The notes beneath the pieces were generated by a model. It made no database searches. It saw only the letters and a list, made by a program, of their open reading frames with translations, and was not told where the DNA came from. A DNA stretch of 64,000 nucleotides from Promicromonospora umidemergens (lineage in GTDB: Bacteria > Actinomycetota > Actinomycetes > Actinomycetales > Cellulomonadaceae), in NCBI RefSeq assembly GCF_024171995.1, contig NZ_JAMTCT010000001.1, forward strand, positions 650,827 to 714,826, read 5' to 3'. Numbering within the stretch: position 1 is the first letter of the stretch; each line of letters begins with the position of its first letter. Positions 26,607 to 34,116 of the stretch are shown here, in pieces. The translations under genes were made by a program, and so were the position numbers.

Positions 26607-26650
26607 GGCGGGGTTCCAACCCCGCCCCCTCAGGCGGGTGTTGTCCTGAG
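26607..26650 (+). promoter_or_regulatory. Two adjacent inverted repeats ahead of a small orphan gene
   Basis: Arms GGCGGGGTT (26607-26615) and AACCCCGCC (26618-26626) form a 9-bp perfect inverted repeat with a 2-base centre. Immediately after, CTCAGG (26629-26634) and CCTGAG (26645-26650) form a second stem with a 10-base loop. They end 13 bases before the ATG at 26663. They could be an operator, a structured 5' leader or an attenuator; no U-tract is present. Confidence 0.45.
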
Positions 26651-26662
26651 AAGAGGACGCCG

Positions 26663-26956
26663 ATGGCGTTTCCCCCGTTCTACCGCCGCGCCTTCCTGAA
26701 CAAGCGCGGCTTCCACGCGGGCGCGTACGTGCACGCTGATATCGAGGTCACCGAGGGCTACTCAGGGGACAGCCCGCAGCGCGTCGACGCGACCTTGACG
26801 GTTGCGGACTGCGGCAGGGCCGCGCAGCTGGACTTCAGCGCGGGTGACCGTGCGTTCGCCCGCAACGCGCTGTTCAAGGCGCGACTGTTGAAGAAGGTCG
26901 TCGACGCGTTCGTCGAGTCGTTGGAGCAGGCGGTCGACGACGCTGGGCTGTCCTGA
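26663..26956 (+). CDS. Small hypothetical protein (97 aa)
   Basis: 97 residues from ATG 26663 with AAGAGGAC upstream. The protein is soluble, with beta-rich character in its first half (AGAYVHADIEVTEGYSG, VDATLTVADCGRAAQLDF) and an amphipathic helix at the end (FKARLLKKVVDAFVESLEQAVDDAG). I recognise no family. It stands alone between the exonuclease and a truncated ligase-like gene, behind two inverted repeats. Codon use looks normal for the neighbourhood, so it is probably a real gene. Confidence 0.6.
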   Translation: MAFPPFYRRAFLNKRGFHAGAYVHADIEVTEGYSGDSPQRVDATLTVADCGRAAQLDFSAGDRAFARNALFKARLLKKVVDAFVESLEQAVDDAGLS

Positions 26957-27000
26957 GCGCTCGCGGCGGAGGGGACGCCCGATCTTGGCGTGACGGGAGA

Positions 27001-27234
27001 TCAGGGGACGCCCGCCAGCGGGTGCACCGTGCCGGTGCCCGCGTCAACGAGCGCGGCATGCGTCATCGTTCCGGTCAGGGGCACGATCTCGTAGGCTGCT
27101 TCGAGCACCAGCGGCGTCTGCTCCAGGCGCACACGTGTCGCCACGGTGACGTGCGGTGTCCAGCTTCCCGGTACGTAGTGCTCGTGCAGCTCGTCCTGCG
27201 ATGGGCCGAGTGCCTCGACGAGCTGCGCGGCCAA
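27001..27234 (-). pseudogene. Truncated 2'-5' RNA ligase (LigT)-like C-terminal fragment
   Basis: Up to 77 residues from a TTG. The segment HYVPGSWTPHVTVATRV carries the second HxT/HxTV motif of the 2H phosphoesterase superfamily, followed by the family's C-terminal strands. Full-length proteins are ~170 residues with two such motifs; here the N-terminal half with the first HxT is missing and an in-frame stop lies at 27277-27279. Probably a 5'-truncated remnant, though a short active variant cannot be excluded. Confidence 0.55.
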
Positions 27235-27302
27235 GCCTAGGCCCTGGGCCTTGGACTCACGGCAGCTCCCTCGCCGATCAGAGCACTGCTAACGTCGACG
27301 CG

Positions 27303-27842
27303 ATGGAACATCCCACAGCTCGCGTGCGGGAGATCGTGCTCGAGACCGACCGCCTGCTCCTGCGGCCCTGGCAGGTGTCTGAGGCGGCTGTCCAGCGCGA
27401 GATGTGGACCGAGCGTGACCCTCGTGTCCCTCCGCACCGTCGGATCGACGCCGAAGGCCACCCCACCCTCGAGGACGTCGAGGACTGGATCCGGAGCTGG
27501 TCGCAGTCCGGCTCTCCGAGGGTGCTGGCCGCCGAACGCAAGGCATCGGGCGACGTCATCGGCTACTGCGGACTGATCCCCAACACCGATGGGTCGGACG
27601 ACGAGCCGGAGCTGGCGTTCGAGCTCCTGCGCAGGGTCTGGGGCCAGGGGTACGCGACAGAGGCGGCACGGGCGGTTCTGGGCTGGGCGCAGGCGTCGGG
27701 CTACCGGCGGCTGTGGGCCACCGTCCGGGACTGGAACGGTGCGTCCCGCGGGGTGCTGGCGAAGCTCGGGTTCGTCGAGACCGGCCGCGTGGACCCCGAC
27801 GAGGTGCACGGGGACTCGCTGTTCCTGGCCAGGGATCTGTGA
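27303..27842 (+). CDS. GNAT-family N-acetyltransferase (RimJ/RimL type)
   Basis: 179 residues. Typical RimJ/RimL-like layout: ETDRLLLRPWQVSEA at the start, IGYCGLIPNTDGSDDEPELAFELLRRVWGQGYATEAARAVLGWA forming strands beta4-alpha3 with the acetyl-CoA pyrophosphate loop (RVWGQGYA), and RDWNGASRGVLAKLGFVETGR at the C-terminus. It transfers an acetyl group from acetyl-CoA to an amine, substrate unknown. TAACGT at 27290-27295 lies 7 bases before the ATG with no ribosome site, so the message is probably leaderless. Confidence 0.9.
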   Translation: MEHPTARVREIVLETDRLLLRPWQVSEAAVQREMWTERDPRVPPHRRIDAEGHPTLEDVEDWIRSWSQSGSPRVLAAERKASGDVIGYCGLIPNTDGSDDEPELAFELLRRVWGQGYATEAARAVLGWAQASGYRRLWATVRDWNGASRGVLAKLGFVETGRVDPDEVHGDSLFLARDL

Positions 27843-27909
27843 GCGGTGAAGGTCCTCCGCCGTGTCCGCGCGCCCGCCGGCGCCGAGGCCTGCCCGCAGA
27901 GATCACCAG

Positions 27910-27931
27910 TGTCAGTGGCTGGGGGCAGGAT
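27910..27931 (+). promoter_or_regulatory. RecA_NDp/PafBC-like promoter of the double-VOC gene
   Basis: TGTCAGTG, 8 bases, CAGGAT; same spacing and nearly the same bases as the promoter at 13669-13690 on the other strand. It would start transcription about 25 bases before the VOC ATG at 27963. Confidence 0.6.
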
Positions 27932-27962
27932 CGGGGATGGCAGAACCGACCTGGAGGACCTC

Positions 27963-28828
27963 ATGGCTGACACACCCACCACGCCCCGGACCTACCCGCA
28001 CGGCGTACCCAGCTGGATCGACCTCGAGACGCAGGACGTCGACGCGGCGCTCGACTTCTATGGCGAGCTGTTCGGCTGGAAGTTCACCGAGAAGCTACCG
28101 CCAGGAGCGCCGGGCGCTATGTCGTCGCCTCGCTGGACGGCACAGATGCCACGGTGATCGCCGCGGTCGCCACGCCCGCCGCGGGGCTCGACGGCGAGGT
28201 GGCGTGGCACACCTACCTCGCCGTCGACGACGTCGACGCCGCGGCCGCCCGGGCCGCGGAGCTGGGCGGCGTCGTGAGCTCGGCGCCGGAGGCGGTCGGA
28301 CCCCCGGGGCAGCCCGCCGGCCGGATGGCGCGGATCGTCGACCCGCAGGGGGCGCCCAGCCGGCTGTGGCAGGCGGGCACACGACTCGGTGCCCAGGTTG
28401 CCAACGCGCCGGGCACGTGGAACTTCAGCAACCTGCTCACGCCGGACGTCGACGCCGCACTGCGGTTCTACGGCCCGCTGCTGGGCTGGGAACGCACCGA
28501 CGACCTCGGGGCCGGCATGGCGCGCGTCCCCGGGTACGGGGACCACCTGGCCCGCACGATCGATCCCGGCATCCACGAGCGGCAGGAGTTCGTGCCACCC
28601 GGGTTCGCCGACGTCGTGGCCGGGATCCTGCGAGCCGCGGGACCGGCGCGCTGGTCGGTGGCCTTCGCCGTCGGTGACCGGGACGCCTCCGTCACGGCCG
28701 CACAGCGCTCCGGTGCAACGGTCCTGGCGACGGAGGACGGCGAGTGGAGCAAGGAGGCGACGATCCGCGACCCGTTCGGCGCCGAGCTCGTGCTCGCGCA
28801 GTTCGACCCGCCGGAGTCGTTCCTCTGA
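27963..28828 (+). pseudogene. Two-domain VOC (glyoxalase-like) protein, frameshifted
   Basis: From ATG 27963 (GGAGG upstream) the frame gives a VOC domain start (YPHGVPSWIDLETQDVDAALDFYGELFGW) up to PPGAPG near 28112. It then goes out of frame and stops at 28157. In the +2 frame the expected continuation RYVVASLDGTDATVIAAVA is present and runs to 28828, including the rest of domain one and a full second VOC domain (TWNFSNLLTPDVDAALRFYGPLLGWER). One base is missing near 28107-28113, in a GC run. It is either a recent mutation or a sequencing error. Intact relatives are ~260-residue tandem VOC proteins. Confidence 0.85.
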
Positions 28829-28875
28829 GGAACGGCTTGAGTCGGTTGTGTCAGCTTCGCTTCTCTCTCCCGACG

Positions 28876-29322
28876 TCAGTTGGCGGTGAGCGCGTCGAGG
28901 GTCTTGGCGAGACGGCGTTGCCGGGTCTCCTCGGTCTTGGCGCCGGCGATGGACTCCGCGCGCTGTCGCTGCTTGCTGTACGACAGTGCCGACCACGTCT
29001 TCGCCGCGTCAGGGTTGTCCGCCAGTGCTGCCGCAAGGGCTTCCGGCGGCTCGACGGTGCGGGGCTGGTCATCGACTTCGAGGGTGACCTCGACCTCGTC
29101 ACCTGCGCCGCGGCCGGTCGCCTTGCGAGTCTCGGCGTTGAACGAGATCAGATACTGTCCGCCCATGCTGGTGATCGTGCTGCGGTAGCTGTAGCCACCG
29201 TCGATGGTGACGACGACCGGGACGCGCTTGCCCCGGTCGAAGCTGAGGACGATCTCCTCGGGGACGACGATGCCGACGTTGTTGCCGCCAGCGGGCCACA
29301 GGGTCGTGCGAAAAGTGGTCAT
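28876..29322 (-). CDS. DUF1905/YdeI-like (OmdA-type) protein
   Basis: 148 residues from ATG 29322 with CGGAGA upstream. The N-terminal DUF1905 barrel (FRTTLWPAGGNNVGIVVPEEIVLSFDRGKRVPVVVTIDGGYSYRSTI) is followed by a bacteriocin-protection YdeI/OmdA motif (PEALAAALADNPDAAKTWSALSYSKQRQRAESIAGAKTEETRQRRLAK). The molecular function is poorly known; relatives were linked to bacteriocin tolerance. It lies 17 bp after the TetR gene and probably is the third gene of that operon. Confidence 0.88.
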   Translation of the reverse strand: MTTFRTTLWPAGGNNVGIVVPEEIVLSFDRGKRVPVVVTIDGGYSYRSTITSMGGQYLISFNAETRKATGRGAGDEVEVTLEVDDQPRTVEPPEALAAALADNPDAAKTWSALSYSKQRQRAESIAGAKTEETRQRRLAKTLDALTAN

Positions 29323-29339
29323 GAGCAGTCTCCGATCAG

Positions 29340-30029
29340 TCAGAGGGGTCGGTCGGTGGAATCGGTTGCCGGGTTGTTCCTGGCGAGGGGGTGTTCGGCA
29401 ACTCGGTAGAGATCGAGGAAGGCGTGCACGGCGAGGTCGGCTCGTCGACGGAGCGCGTCCTCGGTGTAGGCATGCTCGTTGCCGGTGAACATGGCCTTGT
29501 TGAGTGGAATCCACAACAGTATTCCGACGAAGTGCTCGGCAGCGCTCTCCGGGTCTGGGACGCGAAGCACGCCGCGCTCGTCGAGCAAGGAGAACGACGA
29601 AGTCAGAGTCGATAGGACGCGTTCGAAGCCGAGCTCGTACCAGGCCTCTCCTAGCTCGGGAAAATCGGCCGCATTGGCGATGACAAGTCGCCTGAGCCGG
29701 AGCATCTGCGGCTGCATCAATGTGGTCAGGAACCGGTGGGCCAGTGCTTCCAGGTCGCTGCGCGGATCGTCGGACGCATCCAGCGTCTGAGCGATCAGCC
29801 GCACCAGGCCATCGACCTGGTGCGTCGTGGCCAGGACGATGTCGGTGAAGAGCTGACGTTTGTCGGAGAAGTGCTTGTAGACGGTCTGCTTGCCCACCTC
29901 GGCGAGGGCCGCTACCTCGTCCATGCTGGTTCCGGCGTACCCCTTTTCCAGGAACGCGCGTGTAGCGGCTTCCCGGATCGCTTCATGCTTGGCCGCGGAC
30001 ACGGTGCCCTCACGACGGCGCATCGCCAT
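29340..30029 (-). CDS. TetR/AcrR-family transcriptional regulator
   Basis: 229 residues. The N-terminal helix-turn-helix is canonical (AIREAATRAFLEKGYAGTSMDEVAALAEVGKQTVYKHFSDKRQLFTDIV); the C-terminal part matches the AefR-like TetR_C group (LRRLVIANAADFPELGEAWYELGFERV). A strong GAGGAGG ribosome site precedes the ATG. It lies 19 bp downstream of the DUF998 gene in the same direction, so it probably regulates its own operon through the palindrome at 30729-30738. Confidence 0.92.
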   Translation of the reverse strand: MAMRRREGTVSAAKHEAIREAATRAFLEKGYAGTSMDEVAALAEVGKQTVYKHFSDKRQLFTDIVLATTHQVDGLVRLIAQTLDASDDPRSDLEALAHRFLTTLMQPQMLRLRRLVIANAADFPELGEAWYELGFERVLSTLTSSFSLLDERGVLRVPDPESAAEHFVGILLWIPLNKAMFTGNEHAYTEDALRRRADLAVHAFLDLYRVAEHPLARNNPATDSTDRPL

Positions 30030-30048
30030 CTCCCTCCTCGCTCCTGTC

Positions 30049-30696
30049 TCAGGAGGACGCGAGTCGGCGGCGGGAGATGAGGGTCAGCCCGAACCAGACC
30101 CACGCGATGGTGGCTCCGATGAACAGGGCGAGCGGACCGCCGGTCATCCCGGTGTTGGCGAACAGGAAGCCCAGCGCGAACAGGATGGCGCTGACCCGGC
30201 CTGCGACCGCCCATGCGCGGTCTCCTTGCTTCGAGATGCGGCTGGCAAGGACGAAGCATGCCGCGATGAGGGCGATGAAGGCGATGCCGGCGCACGCGAG
30301 ATGCACCATGCCGGTCACGGAGAACGCGGCTTCCGACCCCGGCGGGAATCCGTTTCCCGGGTCTGCGCGGAAGGTGCCGGCGGCGATGAATCCGAGGCCC
30401 TCGATCATGATGAGTACCGGGACAGCGCGCGCGCCGCGCCCTCCGTGCAGGGCGCGGCGCAGGCCGATGCCGCCGAGGATCATCAGCACGCCGGCGACGA
30501 CGAAGGTGACGATCTGGACGGCGCCCCCGGGCCCGAGCACCAGCTGGCTCACTGCGTGCCGCAACGGATCGAAACCTTCTCGCACCACAGCCTGCACGAG
30601 GCTGGACGCAGCGAACACGACCCCACCCAGCGCACCCGCGACGAGCAACGGCACGGCGACATCGTTGGAAGGTGGTCGAAGTTCTGTGGCGTTCAT
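30049..30696 (-). CDS. DUF998 family integral membrane protein
   Basis: 215 residues from ATG 30696 (GAGAGGACG upstream; a start at 30720 is possible). Six hydrophobic helices are visible (LLVAGALGGVVFAASSLVQAV, VQIVTFVVAGVLMILGGIGL, VLIMIEGLGFIAAG, HLACAGIAFIALIAACFVLA, ILFALGFLFANTG, LFIGATIAWVWFGLTL), with the DUF998 signature DPLRHAVSQL. The function is unknown. First gene of a DUF998-TetR-YdeI operon with the operator over its -10. Confidence 0.88.
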   Translation of the reverse strand: MNATELRPPSNDVAVPLLVAGALGGVVFAASSLVQAVVREGFDPLRHAVSQLVLGPGGAVQIVTFVVAGVLMILGGIGLRRALHGGRGARAVPVLIMIEGLGFIAAGTFRADPGNGFPPGSEAAFSVTGMVHLACAGIAFIALIAACFVLASRISKQGDRAWAVAGRVSAILFALGFLFANTGMTGGPLALFIGATIAWVWFGLTLISRRRLASS

Positions 30697-30728
30697 CTGC
30701 GTCCTCTCAATGACGGGCATAAAACTAG

Positions 30729-30757
30729 ACTGTACAGTATTACTACGTCAGCACCAA
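30729..30757 (-). promoter_or_regulatory. Promoter with overlapping TetR-type palindrome
   Basis: On the minus strand TTGGTG (30752-30757), a 17-base spacer, then TACAGT (30729-30734) form a good sigma-70-type promoter for the DUF998 operon. The perfect palindrome ACTGTACAGT (30729-30738) covers the -10, as expected for repression by the TetR protein encoded in the operon. Confidence 0.7.
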
Positions 30758-30839
30758 GGATGTGGGGCGACGCTGCTGGCAGGGCGAAACGGGTGCAGGA
30801 CCGGTGCGGGTCGGCTGAGCGTCCGGAGCGCGGCGGGTC

Positions 30840-31066
30840 GGAGAACGAACCGGGCGCCGGACATCGGCACCTCGCCGTCAGGTCCGGGGGACAACCACAG
30901 CGTGATCATCGAGTTCCTCGTCGACGACGTGGACCGCGTCCACGAGAACCTGACCGGGTTCGTCACCGACTTCGTCAACGAGCCCACCACGATGCCGTGG
31001 GGAAACCGGTCGCTGCTGTTCCGGGACCCCGACGGCAACCTGGTCAACTTCTTCACCCCGGTATGA
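30840..31066 (+). pseudogene. Truncated VOC (glyoxalase-like) protein, C-terminal fragment
   Basis: The frame ending at 31066 encodes GDNHSVIIEFLVDDVDRVHE and ends TMPWGNRSLLFRDPDGNLVNFFTPV, the unmistakable second half of a ~120-residue VOC protein, including the metal-ligand Glu region. The first half (the fold's first beta-alpha-beta-beta-beta unit) is absent, and no plausible start with a ribosome site precedes it. The 5' boundary is approximate. It abuts the promoter of the DUF998 operon, so the deletion may have joined these regions. Confidence 0.7.
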
Positions 31067-31228
31067 CGCGCGGTGGCCGCGGCCCGTCGAACAGCTGGCC
31101 GGAACGGGGCCCTGGCAGGATGTTCCGGACAAGTTCCCGGCCGAGTCACCCGAAGGCCATCCCTGGGTCGCGTGGGCTCGGCAACGTCACGTCCTGCCCT
31201 GTCCGTTCGGCCCCTCGGGAGATCGATC

Positions 31229-32110
31229 ATGCGCTTGACCCCACGCCTGTCCGCCCTGCTTGCCGTCACCCTCGCCGGTGCCTCCACCGTGCTGCCCGCT
31301 TCGTCCGCCCTGGCGGCTGGTTCCCCTGAGCATGTCGACGTCGTCAGCACCGCGCACCGCGGGGCCATGGGCCACGCACCGGAGAACACGCTGGCCGCCT
31401 TCGCCCTGGGCGTCGAGATGGGCTCCGACCTGGTCGAGTCGGACGTGCAGCGGTCCAAGGACGGCGTCCTGGTTCTCATGCACGACACGACGTTGTCCCG
31501 CACCACCGACGTCGAGCAGGTCTTTCCCGACCGGGCGCCCTGGCGCGTGAGCGACTTCACCTACGAGGAGATCCAGCAGCTCGACGCAGGCTCCTGGTTC
31601 TCGGAGGAGTACGCGGGCGAGCCCGTTCCGACGATGGCGCAGATGATCGAGCTGATCAGGCCGACCCGCGCGGGCATCCTGATGGAGCTGAAGTCGCCGG
31701 CGCTCTACCCGGGGATCGAGCGGCAGGTCGCCGAGGAGTTCGCGAGCTACCCCGGCTACGTCACGTCGGCGGTCCGCGCCGAGCGGCTGGTCGTGCAGAG
31801 CTTCGACTGGGCGTCGATGGAGCGGTACCACGAGGTGCAGCCGTCCGTCCCCGTCGGCCTGCTGGGCCGCCCCGCCGAGGCGCTCCTTCCCGAGCTTTCG
31901 ACGTGGGCCGACCAGATCAACCCCGGCTACACGACGTTCGACGCGGCATACGTCGGGACGGTTCACGAGCTCGGCATGGAGGTGCACACCTACACCGTCA
32001 ACAGGGCCGGCGACATGAACCAGGTTCTCGACCGGGGCGTCGACGGCGTGATCACCAACTTCCCCGACGTCCTCGAGGACGTGCTCGCGGAGCGCCGCAC
32101 AGAGGGCTGA
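31229..32110 (+). CDS. Secreted glycerophosphodiester phosphodiesterase
   Basis: 293 residues from ATG 31229. A Sec signal peptide (RLTPRLSALLAVTLAGASTVLPASSALA) is followed by a full GDPD domain: STAHRGAMGHAPENTLAAF (catalytic His-Arg and Glu-Asn), ESDVQRSKDGVLVLMHDTTLSRTT (metal Glu/Asp and catalytic HD), LMELKSPALYPG and VHTYTVNRAGDMNQVLDRGVDGVITNFPDV. It hydrolyses glycerophosphodiesters to glycerol-3-phosphate and an alcohol, here outside the cell, probably for phosphate or carbon scavenging or teichoic-acid turnover. It stands alone, closed by a strong hairpin. Confidence 0.93.
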   Translation: MRLTPRLSALLAVTLAGASTVLPASSALAAGSPEHVDVVSTAHRGAMGHAPENTLAAFALGVEMGSDLVESDVQRSKDGVLVLMHDTTLSRTTDVEQVFPDRAPWRVSDFTYEEIQQLDAGSWFSEEYAGEPVPTMAQMIELIRPTRAGILMELKSPALYPGIERQVAEEFASYPGYVTSAVRAERLVVQSFDWASMERYHEVQPSVPVGLLGRPAEALLPELSTWADQINPGYTTFDAAYVGTVHELGMEVHTYTVNRAGDMNQVLDRGVDGVITNFPDVLEDVLAERRTEG

Positions 32111-32118
32111 CCACGAGA

Positions 32119-32155
32119 CCTCCTGGCCCGGGCCACGGATGGCCGGGCCAGGAGG
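32119..32155. terminator. Bidirectional hairpin terminator
   Basis: A 13-bp perfect stem (CCTCCTGGCCCGG at 32119-32131, CCGGGCCAGGAGG at 32143-32155) with an 11-base loop sits between the convergent GDPD and FAD-oxidase genes. No U-tract. Confidence 0.8.
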
Positions 32156-32160
32156 GACCG

Positions 32161-33561
32161 TCAGGTGCCGGCGGGGAACGCCTTGCCGGGGTTCAGCAGC
32201 CCGCGCGGGTCCAGCGCATCCTTGATCGCCCGGTGCATGGCAAGCGCCACGGGGCTGAGCTCCGCCGCCGCACCCGCGAGCTTGAGGATGCCGACGCCGT
32301 GCTCGCCGGTGACCGTGCCGCCGAGCGCCCGGCACTCGTCGACGATGCGGTCGAAGGCCGTCTTCGCGCGGGCCTTCGCCGCGTCGTCGCCCTCCGGCGC
32401 GATGATGAGCGGGTGCAGGTTGCCGTCACCGGCGTGCGCGATGTTGGCGATCACGACGTCGGCCTCCTCGGCGATGCGCTCGATGCGGCTGAGCATCTCG
32501 GGCACGGCGCCGCGCGGGACGCAGACGTCCTCGGTGAGCACGGGGCCGAGCCGTTCGAGCGCCGGGTACGCGAGACGTCGGGCGAGGAACAGCCGGTCGA
32601 CCTCATCGGCCGCGAAGGCCCGCTCCACCTGGGTGCCGCCCGCGTCCTCGAAGAGTGCGGCGACCTGGTCCGCCAGGGCCTCTCCCGCGCCTCCTGGCTC
32701 GTCGACCTTCGCGAGGAGCAGCGCGTCGGCGCCCTCGGGGAGCGTCCACTCCTGCCAGTCGGCGACGGCGCGCAGGCAGGTGCTGTCGATGAGCTCCAGT
32801 GCGGCGGGCACGATCCCGGCGGCCGAGACGGCGGCCACGGCGTTCCCGGCGTCGGCGAGCGACGGGAACCAGCCCACGATCGCCCGGTCCTCGCGGCCGG
32901 CGAGCGGGCGGAGCTTCAGCGTCACGTCGACGATGATCCCCAGCGTCCCCTCGGAGCCGACCAGGAGCCCCGTCAGGTCGTAGCCCGTGACGCCCTTCGC
33001 CGTGGTCCGGCCGAGCCGGGCGACCGAGCCGTCGGCGAGCACCGCCGTCATCCCGAGCACGTAGTCACGGGTGACCCCGTACTTCACGCAGCAGAGTCCG
33101 CCCGCGTTCGTCGCGACGTTGCCCCCGATCGTCGAGATCGCCTGGCTCGCCGGATCCGGGGGATACCAGAGCCCGTGCTCGGCCACGTGCCTGCGCAGAT
33201 CGTCGTTGAGCACGCCTGCCTCGACGACGGCGTAGCGCTCCGCGGCGTCGACCTCGAGGATCCGGGTCATGCGTTCCAGCGACAGCACGACGGCGCCGGC
33301 CATCGCGTTCGCTCCGCCGGACAGACCCGTGCCGGCGCCGCGCGGGACGACGGGCGCGTCGTGCTCGGCGGCGATCCGCACCGTCGCGACGACGTCGTCC
33401 AGGCTCGTCGCGAGCACGACGGCGGCCGGCGTCGCGTAGTCGGCCCACTCGGCGTCGTCGTGGGCGTAGCGTTCGACCGCCGCTTCGTCGATCAGCACGG
33501 CGCCGTCGGGCAGAGCGGTCTGCAGGGCCGCGGCCAGCGCGGACGATTCGGTGCGGGTCAT
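32161..33561 (-). CDS. FAD-linked oxidase, GlcD / D-2-hydroxyacid dehydrogenase type
   Basis: 466 residues. A PCMH-type FAD domain (VVPRGAGTGLSGGANAMAGAVVLSLERM, then STIGGNVATNAGGLCCVKYGVTRDYVLGMTAVLADG and GSEGTLGIIVDVTLKL) is followed by the FAD-oxidase C-terminal domain with the metal-binding HAGDGNLHPLI and GTVTGEHGVGILK motifs. These enzymes oxidise glycolate or D-lactate and related 2-hydroxyacids. No GlcE/GlcF partner is nearby, so a stand-alone D-lactate or D-2-hydroxyglutarate-type dehydrogenase is more likely. TACGAT lies 9 bases before the ATG with no ribosome site. Confidence 0.9.
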   Translation of the reverse strand: MTRTESSALAAALQTALPDGAVLIDEAAVERYAHDDAEWADYATPAAVVLATSLDDVVATVRIAAEHDAPVVPRGAGTGLSGGANAMAGAVVLSLERMTRILEVDAAERYAVVEAGVLNDDLRRHVAEHGLWYPPDPASQAISTIGGNVATNAGGLCCVKYGVTRDYVLGMTAVLADGSVARLGRTTAKGVTGYDLTGLLVGSEGTLGIIVDVTLKLRPLAGREDRAIVGWFPSLADAGNAVAAVSAAGIVPAALELIDSTCLRAVADWQEWTLPEGADALLLAKVDEPGGAGEALADQVAALFEDAGGTQVERAFAADEVDRLFLARRLAYPALERLGPVLTEDVCVPRGAVPEMLSRIERIAEEADVVIANIAHAGDGNLHPLIIAPEGDDAAKARAKTAFDRIVDECRALGGTVTGEHGVGILKLAGAAAELSPVALAMHRAIKDALDPRGLLNPGKAFPAGT

Positions 33562-33616
33562 TGGTCTCGGATCGTATCCCCCTGCCTGGTGCGGAGAGGG
33601 CCGACGCCTGCGGGGT

Positions 33617-34063
33617 TCAGTCCTCGCGGCGGGGCTTCGACGAGCGCATCCGCTTGGTCGCGGAGCGTTGCTTCTTCGCGGTCAGCCGGCGCTCCTGCGA
33701 TCCGCGGGTCGCCCGCGTGGGGCGGCGTGCCCGCGAGGAGGGAGCCAGTGCGTCGGCCACCAGAGCGGTCAGGCGTCGTGCGGCGGCGTCGCGGTTGCGG
33801 CGCTGCTCCCGATGCTCCGAGGCGACGACGGTGAGGATGCCGTGGACCAGCCGGTCCGCCAGCCGGTCGGTGATGCGCTGGCGCTGCGTGTCGCTCAGGA
33901 CGGCGGACCGGCCGACGTCCCACGACAGCTCGACGCGCGAGTCCGTCGTGTTCACGCCCTGACCGCCCGGGCCGGACGAGCGGGAGAACCGCTCGGTGAG
34001 CTCGGCCCGGGGGATCGTCAGTACGGTGGTGACGGTCAGGCCGGGGCGGACGGGAGATGGCAT
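33617..34063 (-). CDS. arfB: Alternative ribosome-rescue factor / peptidyl-tRNA hydrolase ArfB (YaeJ)
   Basis: 148 residues, the usual size. The release-factor catalytic loop SSGPGGQGVNTTDSRVEL carries the GGQ triad (residues 33-35). The protein ends in a long basic tail (SSRARRPTRATRGSQERRLTAKKQRSATKRMRSSKPRRED) that in ArfB occupies the empty mRNA channel of stalled ribosomes. It has no codon-recognition domain. It frees nascent chains from ribosomes lacking a stop codon. Start ATG 34063 sits 6 bases after a GACGAT element, so a leaderless message is possible. Confidence 0.92.
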   Translation of the reverse strand: MPSPVRPGLTVTTVLTIPRAELTERFSRSSGPGGQGVNTTDSRVELSWDVGRSAVLSDTQRQRITDRLADRLVHGILTVVASEHREQRRNRDAAARRLTALVADALAPSSRARRPTRATRGSQERRLTAKKQRSATKRMRSSKPRRED

Positions 34064-34116
34064 GTGCTCATCGTCCCGCGATCGGCGGCGTGCTCACAGC
34101 CGGCGGGGTACTCGGC

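Noticed and set aside
26560-26640. Possible tRNA: GGGGTTCCAACCCC resembles a T-arm
   Set aside because: The symmetric centre gives an even-sized loop, position 57 would be C not a purine, and no acceptor, D or anticodon arms can be folded.
32161-33561. Glycolate oxidase complex subunit GlcD
   Set aside because: No glcE or glcF genes are adjacent, so only the general FAD-linked 2-hydroxyacid dehydrogenase call is kept.
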